This document shows positions 9,221 to 21,599 of a stretch of 64,000 nt of DNA, in pieces. This DNA is from Sulfurospirillum halorespirans DSM 13726 (GTDB lineage Bacteria > Campylobacterota > Campylobacteria > Campylobacterales > Sulfurospirillaceae), in contig NZ_CP017111.1 of the NCBI RefSeq assembly GCF_001723605.1, positions 310,001-374,000 of the forward strand, read 5' to 3'. Positions within the stretch are counted from its first letter, which is position 1; the number at the start of each line of letters is the position of its first letter. A program made the translations under genes and the position numbers. The notes under the pieces were generated by a model, which was given only the letters and a program-made list of their open reading frames with translations, searched no databases and had not been told where the DNA came from.

Positions 9221-9694
9221 ATGAAATGTATAAAAATAGTTTTTACCGCGTTTGGAATGATGATGCTTAGCGTATCCGCCCTCAGTGCCGCTGATTTTGA
9301 TTGGATGGTCAATCTCAATCTTCGCTCAAACGCAGATCCTTACGCGTATAAATCAGGGCTTGTCTCACGTTTTGGCGTTCCTGAGTCACAGCTGAGCGTG
9401 ATTCTTAAAAGTGTTGGTGCCCCTGCGGATGCCTATATGATTTTACGATTGTCTGAGCTTTCGGGAAGACCGCCTGAATATGTGCTTAAACACTATCATG
9501 CGAAAAAAGACCGTGGTTGGGGTTCTTTGGCACAAGATCTTGGTGTAAAACCTGGCTCAAATGAGTTTAAAACACTCAAAGGTGGGCATGATATGCGTGA
9601 TATGAATGATGACCGTCATGACGATAAACGAGACGACAAAGGTGATGAGAGAGACCAAGGGCGTGAGAAAGAACACGGCAAAGGCAAACACTAA
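9221..9694 (+). CDS. Exported small protein of unknown function
   Basis: About 157 residues starting at the ATG five bases after AAGGAG; upstream ATGs exist in frame at 9203 and 9218 but fit the ribosome site less well. A signal peptide (FTAFGMMMLSVSALSAA) is followed by a compact domain of ~90 residues (FGVPESQLSVILK, ADAYMILRLSELSG, GWGSLAQDLGVKPGS). The tail is very hydrophilic and rich in Asp, Arg, Lys and His. I have seen similar periplasmic domains in other proteobacteria without a named function. The charged tail could bind metal; that is inference. Confidence 0.7.
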   Translation: MKCIKIVFTAFGMMMLSVSALSAADFDWMVNLNLRSNADPYAYKSGLVSRFGVPESQLSVILKSVGAPADAYMILRLSELSGRPPEYVLKHYHAKKDRGWGSLAQDLGVKPGSNEFKTLKGGHDMRDMNDDRHDDKRDDKGDERDQGREKEHGKGKH

Positions 9695-9709
9695 TCGCTA
9701 CGCTTCAAG

Positions 9710-9735
9710 CGCTTAGAGGGTTTTGCTTCTAAGCG
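9710..9735 (+). terminator. Weak hairpin after the exported protein gene
   Basis: CGCTTAGA and TCTAAGCG form an 8-bp stem with a 10-base loop 16 bp after the stop. No T-tract follows, so intrinsic termination is doubtful. Confidence 0.3.
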
Positions 9736-9798
9736 TGATCCGTGGCTAAATTTTGAGCTAAATCGGTTATAATTACAGAAAAACTAAAGGAATTTTCC

Positions 9799-10716
9799 AT
9801 GAAAACCTACGCATGTGGACATATTAATCCCGATTCTGATTCTGTCGTATCAGCCATTGCTCTCTCGTATCTCAAAACCCAATTAGGCGAGACGTGTATT
9901 CCCGCACGCCAAGGCGAACTTAGTCCTGAGACAGAGTTCATTTTAAAGACATTTAACCTCGAAAAACCGCTGTTAAAAAATGATTTTTCAGGCGAGAATC
10001 TTTACATTACTGACTATTCCGACCTTGCCCAAGCGCCACACAATCTTAAAGAGACGAACATCTTAGGGATTGTCGATCACCATAAACTGGGTGACATTAC
10101 CACCACCACCCCCCTTGAGTGCTGGATTCGTCCTGTTGGGTGTACCAATACGATTGTTAAAGAGATGTTCGACCACTATAAAATTCAAATCCCAAAAGAG
10201 ATTGCGGGTGCGATGATGCTAGCCATTCTCAGCGATACTGTTTTATTCAAATCTCCAACCTGCACCAAAGTCGATACCAAAGCGGTGAAAGAGTTAGCGA
10301 TAATTGCAGGTGTGGTTGATTTTAAAGCACTAGGTATGGAGATGTTTTTAGCAAAATCTGCTGTCCAAGGATCAAGCCCACGTTCACTGCTGCTTCGTGA
10401 TTACAAAGATTTTGAAATGAGTGGCAAGAAAATTGGTATTGGCCAGCTCGAAGTGGTTGATCTCAAAGTGTTTGATGGTATCAAAGAGGCACTTTTTGCT
10501 GAGATGAAAGCTTACAAAGAAGAGGGTGGACGTCATACGGTCATGCTTTTATTGACCGACATTATGATCGAAGGGTCTCAATTTTTAGTTGTGAGTGATG
10601 ATGAAAGTGTGATTGAAAAAGCGATGAATACAAAACTTGTGAATCATGAAATGTGGGTTGATGGCGTATTGAGCCGTAAAAAACAGGTGATTCCTGTTAT
10701 GGAAAAGCAGTTCTAA
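9799..10716 (+). CDS. ppaC: Manganese-dependent inorganic pyrophosphatase (family II)
   Basis: 305 residues with the DHH-family metal sites GHINPDSDS near the N-terminus and VDHH at about residue 94, and a C-terminal DHHA2 domain ending with SRKKQVIP, which is characteristic of PpaC. It hydrolyses pyrophosphate to two phosphates in the cytoplasm. The length matches the family (about 305-310). A ribosome site (aaaggaatt) precedes the ATG. A gene of unknown function starts 10 bp after the stop, possibly cotranscribed. Confidence 0.92.
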   Translation: MKTYACGHINPDSDSVVSAIALSYLKTQLGETCIPARQGELSPETEFILKTFNLEKPLLKNDFSGENLYITDYSDLAQAPHNLKETNILGIVDHHKLGDITTTTPLECWIRPVGCTNTIVKEMFDHYKIQIPKEIAGAMMLAILSDTVLFKSPTCTKVDTKAVKELAIIAGVVDFKALGMEMFLAKSAVQGSSPRSLLLRDYKDFEMSGKKIGIGQLEVVDLKVFDGIKEALFAEMKAYKEEGGRHTVMLLLTDIMIEGSQFLVVSDDESVIEKAMNTKLVNHEMWVDGVLSRKKQVIPVMEKQF

Positions 10717-10726
10717 AAGCGTTTCT

Positions 10727-11506
10727 GTGAAAAAATTTACGCTGAAGCGACGCTATCTGATTCAAAACCCTAAGGAAGTGGTGAAGTCTATTCTCACCAC
10801 GTTTCCTCTTTACAAAAAAAATCTTCAACAACTTTTTATCGAAAACCATCCCGATGCGTCTGCGCGGTTGGCAGTGCTTGGAACACGGTTTCATTCATTG
10901 GGTGAAATGGAAGATTTTGAAGAGGCTTTGAAATCGTTTTTATGCGCGGATGTGAGTGGCGATAAACGTTACAAAAGCCGTTATCTCTCTTTGTTTGGAC
11001 TGCCTCAAACGTATGATTTTTCACTCTATGCAGTCTATAAAAAATGCGACAGAATCGGCATAAAACCCTTTGAATTTGCTTTTGCTTCAGGGATGAGCAC
11101 ACAAAAGGTGCTCAAAGTGCTTCTCTATCGAGAGATGCAATTTTTAGAATACGAAGTGGCACTGCTTTTGGAAGATCACGCTAAAGCGCCTAAAACGATT
11201 GCCAAGCGAGCGGAAAATATTGGTTATCTTTTGAAGGTTTCAACGGTGATTTTCGATGAGGTGATGAGCAAAAAAATGCTCAAAACATTCGCACCCCTGC
11301 TAAGTCAAGACAGAGCGTGTCTGCTGCCTTTTGTGCAAAGTAGGGCCTATGCAACCTTGCTTTTAGATATGCGTTTTTTTCTGCGTGAACAGAGTGGTTT
11401 TTACCTTTTAAAAAAGAGCGAAATGCCACTGCTTTTTTTTGTGAAAAAGTACCTCAAAAAAGAGGAATTTCGCATCGCCAAAAGGCTTAAAAAGGCACTT
11501 TATTAA
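10727..11506 (+). CDS. Protein of unknown function (259 residues)
   Basis: Starts at GTG, 10 bp after ppaC. It is basic, predominantly alpha-helical as judged from the residue pattern, and has no signal peptide or membrane segment. No motif is recognised. Close spacing to ppaC suggests cotranscription. The frame is long, uninterrupted and has host-like codon use, so it is probably a real gene. Confidence 0.6.
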   Translation: MKKFTLKRRYLIQNPKEVVKSILTTFPLYKKNLQQLFIENHPDASARLAVLGTRFHSLGEMEDFEEALKSFLCADVSGDKRYKSRYLSLFGLPQTYDFSLYAVYKKCDRIGIKPFEFAFASGMSTQKVLKVLLYREMQFLEYEVALLLEDHAKAPKTIAKRAENIGYLLKVSTVIFDEVMSKKMLKTFAPLLSQDRACLLPFVQSRAYATLLLDMRFFLREQSGFYLLKKSEMPLLFFVKKYLKKEEFRIAKRLKKALY

Positions 11507-11595
11507 CATTTTATTGTAATTTTTCGGATAAGATTTTAGCAATACTTTGGGATATTTCGATACAATATCACACTCTTTTTAAGAAAGGATAGACA

Positions 11596-12366
11596 ATGAA
11601 AAAAATAGTACATGTAAGCCTTGCACTCAGTGCTGCGCTTGTTTTTATGACAGGATGTGCGACGAGTGAACTGCAAACAAGTGCACGTATGACACAGAGC
11701 GTTTTTATTAATCCTGTGGCGAAAGATAAACGAACCATTTTTGTTTCAACTAAAAATACCAGTGGCGCACCGATTAACCTTGAAAACCGCATGGTTCAAG
11801 CCCTTTATGCCAAAGGCTATACAATTGTGGATGATCCTGAAATGGCAACGTATGTGCTGATGACGAACATTTTATTTTGTAACAAAAAAAGTGAGAACAA
11901 TGTCGTTGCAGGAGCTGTAATGGGTGGTGCTGCAGGTGCGATCGCCAATTCAGGATCGAGTGGAAGAGGCATGGCAGCAGCAGGACTGGGTGGTGCACTT
12001 GTGGGTGGACTCATTGGAAAAGCGACCGAAGATACCATCTTCCAAATGCAAGTGGACATCGTGATTCGTGAAAAAGCCAAAGGTAAAGTGATGGCAAATA
12101 CGGGTAATGTGGGTGGACAAGCTGGCATTAGAGATGGTCAAAAATCGGGTACCATGAACAGCTTTGGCGGACCAATTCACGATGCGGATGCAAGTGGAAA
12201 AATGTACAGCAACACCTACTCATCTGCTTCCCAATCGTATGAGAGTGACTACATCGAACACCGTACGATGATGTTTGCCGAAGCTACGAAAATGGATCTA
12301 ACACTGTCCGAAGCAACACCGATTTTAGAAGATAAAATCGCACAACAAGTCGCAGGACTGTTTTAA
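11596..12366 (+). CDS. traT: TraT-family outer-membrane lipoprotein
   Basis: 256 residues with a lipoprotein signal (VFMTGC, lipidated Cys21). The body matches the TraT complement-resistance/surface-exclusion family: IFVSTKNTSGAPINLENRM near the N-terminus, a Gly-rich membrane-associated segment (VVAGAVMGGAAGAIA and GLGGALVGGLIGKATED), and a C-terminal region of polar repeats. On F plasmids TraT blocks mating with like cells; chromosomal copies have no settled role. No other transfer genes are nearby. A TACAAT -10-like box lies ~30 bp before the ribosome site. Confidence 0.85.
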   Translation: MKKIVHVSLALSAALVFMTGCATSELQTSARMTQSVFINPVAKDKRTIFVSTKNTSGAPINLENRMVQALYAKGYTIVDDPEMATYVLMTNILFCNKKSENNVVAGAVMGGAAGAIANSGSSGRGMAAAGLGGALVGGLIGKATEDTIFQMQVDIVIREKAKGKVMANTGNVGGQAGIRDGQKSGTMNSFGGPIHDADASGKMYSNTYSSASQSYESDYIEHRTMMFAEATKMDLTLSEATPILEDKIAQQVAGLF

Positions 12367-12373
12367 CTTTAAC

Positions 12374-12495
12374 ATTATTACACGCCCCAAAAGCAAAGCT
12401 CTTGGGGCTACGTTACACTAGGTACTGAAGCTTGCCTCTTGCGAGGCAGAATCGTTTGATATGTTTTTAAGCAAAGCTCGCCAATTTTGGCAAGT
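12374..12495 (+). repeat. Structured intergenic repeat, divergent copy C
   Basis: Contains the core TTACACG, then an AAGCAAAGCTC loop, then CTACGTTA as in copy A. The stem has changed on both sides: GCCCCAA/TTGGGGC here versus TCTTTA/TAAAGA in copies A and B, so pairing is kept. A second AAGCAAAGCTC occurs about 60 bp later, followed by CCAATTTTGG. It fills the gap between traT and ubiE. Confidence 0.55.
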
Positions 12496-12516
12496 ATTTT
12501 ACATGTAGGAATTGTT

Positions 12517-13236
12517 TTGGAGAATAACGACAACAAGCAACAAAAAATTGTTCAGATGTTTGATGAGATCGCAGGTACATACGATACGGCTAACCGCGTT
12601 TTAAGCATGGGAATTGACATTCAGTGGCGTAAAACGGCGTGTGATGAGACCTTTGCACGCTACACTAAACCGATCGATCTTATTGTCGATGTCGCATGTG
12701 GTACGGGCGATATGATGGGCTATTGGGCAAAGCAAGCGAAAAAAGCAGGACGCCAGATCGGCAAAATTTTAGGTGTTGATCCCTCCGTTGGAATGACCGA
12801 CGTGGGCAAACAAAAATTTCCCGCGTTTGAATTTGTCATCTCTGAAGCCACACAGATTCCTCTGCCAAACGAAAGTGCCGATATTTTAAGTATCAGCTAC
12901 GGTATTCGCAATGTTGTCCGTCGAGGGGAAGCATTTAGTGAGTTTGCGCGTGTTGTGAAACAAGGCGGTTATGTCGTCATTTTAGAATTTACCAAAGATG
13001 AGAAAAAGGGCTTTTTCTTCACGATCAAAGATTTTTATCTTAACAAGGTGCTTCCAATTTTAGGTGGCATTATCTCTAAAAACAGAGCGGCGTATGAGTA
13101 CCTGCCAACCTCTATCGAAGGGTTTTTAACCGCTTCGATGCTTCAAAAAGAGTTGGATGTCGCGGGCTTTGAAACGGAATTTGTTAAAAGCTTTTCGATG
13201 GATATCTCGACCTTGGTCATTGCTAAAAAACGCTAA
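12517..13236 (+). CDS. ubiE: Demethylmenaquinone methyltransferase (UbiE/MenG)
   Basis: About 239 residues from a TTG start that follows an AGGA site; the frame also runs upstream to TTG 12487 through repeat-like sequence, which I reject. Class I SAM-dependent methyltransferase with VDVACGTGDMM (SAM site), the N-terminal FDEIAGTYDTANRVLS, and the UbiE signature SYGIRNVVRRGEAF. It methylates demethylmenaquinone in the last step of menaquinone synthesis, the quinone used by psr and nos respiration. Its stop overlaps the xseA start. Confidence 0.9.
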   Translation: MENNDNKQQKIVQMFDEIAGTYDTANRVLSMGIDIQWRKTACDETFARYTKPIDLIVDVACGTGDMMGYWAKQAKKAGRQIGKILGVDPSVGMTDVGKQKFPAFEFVISEATQIPLPNESADILSISYGIRNVVRRGEAFSEFARVVKQGGYVVILEFTKDEKKGFFFTIKDFYLNKVLPILGGIISKNRAAYEYLPTSIEGFLTASMLQKELDVAGFETEFVKSFSMDISTLVIAKKR

Positions 13237-14489
13237 TGAGCCAAACGCTTAGTGTTTCAAGTTTAAACAATCAAGTCAAGTCTCTGCTTGAGACCACCTT
13301 TTTACATGTAAGCGTGGAAGGTGAGGTCTCAAGACCCACCTATCACAGCTCAGGACATCTCTACTTTACCCTCAAAGATGCTGACTCTTCCATCTCGTGC
13401 GTGATGTTTAAAGGCAATACCAAAGCGTTAAAATTTCAAGTCGAAGAGGGCATGGCGGTGGTTGTTCATGGCTCGATTTCTGTTTTTTCACCGCGCGGAA
13501 CCTATCAAATCAACTGTACGATGATGGAACCTTCTGGCAGTGGTGCTTTGGCAAAAGCGTATGAACAGCTTAAAGTCAAACTCGGAGCCAAGGGCTATTT
13601 TGAAGCGGAGCGTAAAAAGCCACTGCCTCGTTTTATCAATCACATTGCGTTAGTCACTTCGGGTACGGGTGCGGCGCTGCAAGATATGCTGCGTGTTGCG
13701 ACAAAACGTTGGCCATTGGTGAAGATCACACTGCTTGACACACTCGTTCAAGGTGAGGGCGCAAAGTTTTCCATTGCGACGAACATTGCACGTGCTGACG
13801 CTCTTGGGGCGGATGTCATTATCGTTGGGCGTGGTGGCGGAAGTGTGGAGGATTTGTGGGCGTTTAACGAAGAGATCGTCGCCGATTCGATCTTTACATG
13901 TAAGACTCCTATCGTCTCAGCCGTAGGGCATGAGATAGACTATGTCATCAGTGATTTTGTAGCCGATTTGAGAGCTCCAACGCCCTCCGCTGCGATGGAG
14001 ATGATACTACCTGATAGCGTGGAGATGTTGCAACGCATCGATGGTTTGATGGAGCGCTACACGCTTGTCTTTGGACGAATCTTACGCTCCAAAGAGGAGA
14101 GTTTAACACATCTTTCACGCCTTTTTGCCAAACGCTCCATCGATGAGAAACTCTCGTTATGGAAAAATGAAATCGGCATTTTACAGAGTCAATACAACGA
14201 TAAAATAGCACTTCTCTACCGTGAAAAATCGCGCCAAGTAAATCTTTTCAAAGAGCAAATTGGCTTTCAAACCAGACAAAATATCGCCAAAAAAGAGCAA
14301 CTGCTCTCCTCTTACACGATAGCCCTTCATTCCAAAGAGCCTACACGTGAACAAAAAGAGTGTTATGCACAAATTGTTCAATCAGGTAAAAAAATTGCTC
14401 TTGAAAAAATCATAGAGGGTGATATTTTTGAACTGCAAACACCCCATACCATTGTAAAAGCAAAGGCATTAGAAAAAAAAGTGCTTTAG
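13236..14489 (+). CDS. xseA: Exodeoxyribonuclease VII large subunit
   Basis: 417 residues: an N-terminal OB-fold (VEGEVSRPTYHSSGHLYFTLKD) and the catalytic XseA domain with ITSG-like LVTSGTGAALQDML, the GRGGGSVEDLWAFN motif and SAVGHEIDYVISDFVADLRAPTPSAA. It degrades single-stranded DNA with XseB. TAATG overlap with ubiE implies cotranscription. No xseB is recognised next to it. Two exact TTACATGTAA palindromes occur inside (13302, 13894). Confidence 0.95.
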   Translation: MSQTLSVSSLNNQVKSLLETTFLHVSVEGEVSRPTYHSSGHLYFTLKDADSSISCVMFKGNTKALKFQVEEGMAVVVHGSISVFSPRGTYQINCTMMEPSGSGALAKAYEQLKVKLGAKGYFEAERKKPLPRFINHIALVTSGTGAALQDMLRVATKRWPLVKITLLDTLVQGEGAKFSIATNIARADALGADVIIVGRGGGSVEDLWAFNEEIVADSIFTCKTPIVSAVGHEIDYVISDFVADLRAPTPSAAMEMILPDSVEMLQRIDGLMERYTLVFGRILRSKEESLTHLSRLFAKRSIDEKLSLWKNEIGILQSQYNDKIALLYREKSRQVNLFKEQIGFQTRQNIAKKEQLLSSYTIALHSKEPTREQKECYAQIVQSGKKIALEKIIEGDIFELQTPHTIVKAKALEKKVL

Positions 14490-14674
14490 AGATTGTGTTG
14501 CGCTTTAAACGCTTCTGCCTCGTGAATCGCTTCAACGATTTTGGCGGAGAGTATGGGTAAGTCGTTGTATTTAACCCACAAAGTATCTTCGACAATATCG
14601 TGAATTTCGCCTGCGATCTCAACGGCTAAACGTTTAAGTCTTGCTAACTCTTTTTTGAGCTCTTTTTCATCCAT
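14486..14674 (-). CDS. Rop-like/CCE_0567-type small helical protein
   Basis: 62 residues starting at MDEKELKKELARLKRL after an AAGGAGTG ribosome site; a longer in-frame extension upstream lacks support. The pattern of a helical hairpin with EIHDIVEDTLWVKYNDLP followed by a second helix is like the Rop-like/CCE_0567 family usually seen in nitrogen-fixation clusters. No nif gene is visible here. It overlaps the xseA end by four bases on the opposite strand. Confidence 0.55.
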   Translation of the reverse strand: MDEKELKKELARLKRLAVEIAGEIHDIVEDTLWVKYNDLPILSAKIVEAIHEAEAFKAQHNL

Positions 14675-14833
14675 GGGGCACTCCTTACGTGACATTAGTG
14701 TTTCATTTGCAAGGAGTATTCCGCATGAGAGAATATTTTTTATATTTTTTTGCATACACCATGACAGTTTTGAAACGTTTAACCGATATAGTGGCTGGTG
14801 CTTTTATTATGAGGATTATTGGGAGTAGGTGTA

Positions 14834-15886
14834 ATGCTAAACTTTTTTTACCACTTTTTTATCTCTAACCGCATGCCACTGAGTTCGTATGCAAGCAGGC
14901 AATATTCATTGGTGATGATATTTGCCACATTGGGTGCCGCCACATTTGGCTTTTTCTTTTTTTACAACCTTTTGGTTCTGCACTATTACACAATCGCTCT
15001 AATCGATACGATCTGCTTTGCAACGTCGGTTGGTTCCATATTTTTTTTAAAGAAAACGCACAACATCGAGCTGAGTAGAGTTTTTGTAACTGCCTACTTT
15101 TTTGTTTTCTTTGTTGCGTTTACCTACATTAACAAAAATGAGAGCTTTGGGCTCATTTGGAATATCTTTTTTTGTATGATTGCCATCAATCTCAATGGGC
15201 ATAAAAAAGGGCTTTTCTATACGTTTGTACTTTATGGCTATATCTTTTTGATGGCACATGAGGGCATTGGTGTGTGGCAAAATGGTCTTTGGGATAAGGT
15301 CGCTTTTTTTCGCTATGCTTTTTCAATGGTTTTACTCACCTTCGTGGTGTATGTGATGGAATTAGCCCTCTATCGCTCCTACACAAAGCTTCAAAAATTG
15401 GCCGAAGAGGATGAGTTGACCCAGACATATAATCGTCATAAATTACGCGAAATCTTACAAGCGGAGATCGAGCGTGCAGGGCGCCATGATACGCCTTTAT
15501 GCGTTGTCTTGTTTGATGTGGATAATTTTAAAAGCATCAATGATACGCATGGGCATAATACAGGCGATGCGATGCTTCAACTCCTTGCGAAAATTGTTAA
15601 AAACTCCATACGGGTGAATGACACCTTTGGGCGTTGGGGTGGAGAGGAGTTTTTGTTGGTACTGCCTCATATGAGCATAGAACAGGCGCAAAAGGCGTGT
15701 GAAAAGGTACGTCTTTTAATCGCGCAAAGTGTGTTTGAAAACGTGAGTGCGCTGACCTGCAGTTTTGGGTTGTGTGCGTATGAAAAGGGTATGAGTTTGG
15801 ATGCGTTGGTTAACCGTTGCGATAAGGCAATGTACCAAGCGAAGTTGTTAGGCAAAAATTGTGTTAACGTTTTTGCTCAGTCGTAA
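14834..15886 (+). CDS. Membrane-bound diguanylate cyclase
   Basis: About 350 residues from the ATG preceded by gggag. Six hydrophobic helices (about residues 20-175) precede a GGDEF domain with DELTQTYNRHKL, FDVDNFKSINDTHGH and an intact GGEEF active site. It would make c-di-GMP from two GTP. There is no other sensory domain, so signal input is through the membrane part. It stands alone with a short AT-rich upstream region. Confidence 0.88.
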   Translation: MLNFFYHFFISNRMPLSSYASRQYSLVMIFATLGAATFGFFFFYNLLVLHYYTIALIDTICFATSVGSIFFLKKTHNIELSRVFVTAYFFVFFVAFTYINKNESFGLIWNIFFCMIAINLNGHKKGLFYTFVLYGYIFLMAHEGIGVWQNGLWDKVAFFRYAFSMVLLTFVVYVMELALYRSYTKLQKLAEEDELTQTYNRHKLREILQAEIERAGRHDTPLCVVLFDVDNFKSINDTHGHNTGDAMLQLLAKIVKNSIRVNDTFGRWGGEEFLLVLPHMSIEQAQKACEKVRLLIAQSVFENVSALTCSFGLCAYEKGMSLDALVNRCDKAMYQAKLLGKNCVNVFAQS

Positions 15887-15989
15887 CCGCTTGCATCTTC
15901 TTATAAATATCATTCAGTTTTCTATTATTATTCGCACAGTAGAATTGAGTAGGCATTTTTTGACGAATCGAGCCAAAAAAAGGCGTAAA

Positions 15990-19375
<3,386 letters not shown>

Positions 19376-19492
19376 TTATAGCAAAATTATAGTATTGAAT
19401 AGAAATAGGCAAAGTTAAAAGCGTTCTATGCTAACACTATTTTAGAGCATATGATAGAATTTTAGTTAAGAAATATCTTCTTAGGAGTTACC

Positions 19493-20245
19493 ATGAAAAT
19501 AGCATTAATTACCGGTGGAAGTAGAGGTTTAGGCAAAAGTATGGCATTGCATTTGGCGCAAAAAGGGCATGATGTTATCATTACCTATCAGCATTCAAAA
19601 ATTGAAGCACAAAAGGTGGTGGATGAGATAGTACAAGGCGGTCAAAAAGCAGCTTTACTGCAATTGGATATTGCTCAAACAAAAACGTTTCCTCTGTTTT
19701 TAGAAGCGCTCAAAGCGTTGCTTTCTTCACAGTGGCAAACCGATCGTTTTGACATTCTCATCAACAATGCAGGTATCGGGATCAACACGCCTTTTATGGA
19801 GACAACCGAAGAGCAGTTTGATACCTTGATGAACATTCATCTCAAAGGAACGTTCTTTTTTATTCAAACAATGCTACCCATACTGAATGATGGCGGTAGA
19901 ATTCTCAATATCTCATCAGGTTTAGCTCGTTTTACTATGCCAGGATTTGCAGCGTATGCGATGATGAAAGGTGGCATTGAAGTTTTGACGCGTTACTTAG
20001 CGTTTGAATTGGGAAAACGTAACATCACCGTGAATGTTATAGCCCCCGGTGCGATTGCGACAGATTTTGGTGGCGGTGTGGTAAGAGACAATGCAAACGC
20101 AAATGCTTATATCGCGTCGCAAATTGCACTTGGTCGTGTAGGACTTGCCGATGACATTGGTGCGGCGGTTTCCATGCTCGTATCGGATGATGCGCATTGG
20201 ATCAATGGCGAACGCATCGAAGTTTCGGGTGGAATGCGTTTGTAG
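19493..20245 (+). CDS. Short-chain dehydrogenase/reductase
   Basis: 250 residues with the SDR nucleotide site GGSRGLGKS, the NNAGIG motif, catalytic Ser in NISSG and the Y-x3-K pair in AYAMMKG, and a C-terminal IEVSGGMRL. NAD(P)(H)-dependent, substrate unknown; FabG-like but probably not the fatty-acid enzyme given its solitary setting next to an AraC regulator. An aggag ribosome site precedes the ATG. Confidence 0.85.
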   Translation: MKIALITGGSRGLGKSMALHLAQKGHDVIITYQHSKIEAQKVVDEIVQGGQKAALLQLDIAQTKTFPLFLEALKALLSSQWQTDRFDILINNAGIGINTPFMETTEEQFDTLMNIHLKGTFFFIQTMLPILNDGGRILNISSGLARFTMPGFAAYAMMKGGIEVLTRYLAFELGKRNITVNVIAPGAIATDFGGGVVRDNANANAYIASQIALGRVGLADDIGAAVSMLVSDDAHWINGERIEVSGGMRL

Positions 20246-20281
20246 TACAATAACACTCAAAAAGAGTCAAAAGGGTATTTC

Positions 20282-21181
20282 GTGCAAGTAAAACTAAGAG
20301 AACTCGCTGATTTACTTCAAAAAGAGACTTTACACGAAGGGCTTAATGAGACACGCATCGTTAATGTCAAGTTTTTTAAAGCCTCAAGTGTTACCGAAGC
20401 GTTGCATACGGTGTATGAGCCTTCACTCTTTATCATTGCTCAAGGGGCTAAAATCGTAATCTTGGGCGCTACTACTTATCGTTATGATGCTTCTTCGTAT
20501 TTAGTCTCTTCGATGAATTTACCCATATCGGGGCAAATCATCGAGGCGTCTTTGGAAAAGCCTTTTTTGTCGATGCAACTGTGTTTTACGCCTGAGTCTA
20601 TTTTTGACCTTGTATCTCAGTTGCCTTCTCACAAAGAAGAGGTAGCACAAAGCCCTTTGGCAATGAGTGTTCATCACGTTACCGAAGAGCTGATTGATGC
20701 GGCATTAAGACTTGTAAAACTCCTTCACAAACATGAAGAGATTCCCATCTTAGCACCGCTGATTATCAAAGAGATTCTCTATCGATTGTTGCAAGGCGAG
20801 TATGGTGCTCGTTTGAGACAATTTGCGTTGCATGGCTCTAATGCAAACCGCATTGCTCAGTCGATTGAGCTGATAACCTCGGATATTTCAGAGCCTTTAC
20901 ATGTAGAGGTATTGTCGCAAAAAGTAGGCATGAGTGTTTCGGCTTTTCACAAACATTTTAAACATGTAACCGCGATGAGTCCCATTCAGTACCAAAAACA
21001 GTTACGCTTGCAAAAAGCTCGCGAGCTGTTATTTACCAAGACACATGAAGTCGGTGAAGTGGCGTTTAATGTAGGCTATGAAAGTCCTTCGCAATTTAGC
21101 AGAGAGTATGCGCGATTTTTTGGTCTTTCGCCTCAAAAAGACCTTATGAAATTTAAAATGGAAAGTTCTTGCAAAACTTAA
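20282..21181 (+). CDS. AraC-family transcriptional regulator
   Basis: 299 residues from a GTG. The N-terminal cupin-like domain (AraC_N type: LFIIAQGAKIVILG, YLVSSMNLPISGQI) is followed by two helix-turn-helix motifs (VGMSVSAFHKHFKHVTAMSP and VAFNVGYESPSQFSREYARF). It follows the SDR gene by 36 bp and probably controls it. The C-terminal codons run into the repeat copy at 21166. Confidence 0.87.
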   Translation: MQVKLRELADLLQKETLHEGLNETRIVNVKFFKASSVTEALHTVYEPSLFIIAQGAKIVILGATTYRYDASSYLVSSMNLPISGQIIEASLEKPFLSMQLCFTPESIFDLVSQLPSHKEEVAQSPLAMSVHHVTEELIDAALRLVKLLHKHEEIPILAPLIIKEILYRLLQGEYGARLRQFALHGSNANRIAQSIELITSDISEPLHVEVLSQKVGMSVSAFHKHFKHVTAMSPIQYQKQLRLQKARELLFTKTHEVGEVAFNVGYESPSQFSREYARFFGLSPQKDLMKFKMESSCKT

Positions 21182-21294
21182 TTTTGCAAGAAAAAAGCAC
21201 CAAAGGTGCGTGGGCTTTCAGCCGATGAAAACCCAGTGTTAACGTAGTCTTTAGAGCTTTGCTTTAAAGATGTGTCGAGAGTTCTGTAAGAACT
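21166..21294 (+). repeat. Structured intergenic repeat, copy B
   Basis: Reverse-complement partner of 9063-9194. It begins inside the last codons of the AraC gene with the hairpin TTCTTGCAAAA/TTTTGCAAGAA, then GCACC/GGTGC, then GTGTTAACGTAGTC, GAGCTTTGCTTTAAAG and the terminal AGTTCTGTAAGAACT. The strand of copy B is opposite to copy A. Confidence 0.75.
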
Positions 21295-21353
21295 TTATAG
21301 ATACAAGGGCGTGTGACATTTTTTAAGAAAAGTAGGGTTATACTTTCATTGAA

Positions 21354-21510
21354 ACTTATTTCTCAGGGCAGGGTGCAACTCCCTACTGGCGGTAATCTTG
21401 TAACAAAGAGAGTCCGCGAGCGCTTTTACATGTAAAACGGTAAAAGGTCAAGCAGATTTGGTGTGATTCCAAAACCAACGGTTAAAGTCCGGATGAGAGA
21501 GAATGTAGTG
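21354..21510 (+). ncRNA. FMN riboswitch (RFN element)
   Basis: Conserved RFN blocks are present in order: CTCAGGGCAGGGTGCAACTC, CTGGCGGTAAT, AGTCCGCGAGCGC, GTCAAGCAGATTTGGTG, and AACGGTTAAAGTCCGGATG. It binds FMN and lowers expression of ribB downstream. The variable stem-loop contains the window-wide palindrome TTTTACATGTAAAA, which forms a hairpin by itself. The leader then carries TGCCCTGA (21558-21565), perfectly complementary to TCAGGGCA (21363-21370) at the aptamer's 5' side, so ligand binding likely switches pairing near the ribosome site AGGAG. Confidence 0.95.
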
Positions 21511-21599
21511 CATTATTGCCATTGTTGATGACAAAATCGTGTGTCTATATTTAAAGATGCCCTGATTCTGGTAAGTTTACTCATTCCTAGGAGTAACCC
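21511..21599 (+). promoter_or_regulatory. Expression platform between FMN riboswitch and ribB
   Basis: Contains GCCCTGATTCTGGTAAG, which I recall as nearly the same sequence in the enterobacterial ribB leader, and the ribosome site AGGAG ahead of the ATG at 21600. No T-tract terminator is seen, which favours control of translation initiation or Rho-dependent termination. Confidence 0.6.

Noticed and set aside
21166-21192. Intrinsic terminator of the AraC gene
   Set aside because: The 11-bp stem is strong but is followed by A-runs, not a T-tract, and it belongs to the repeat family.
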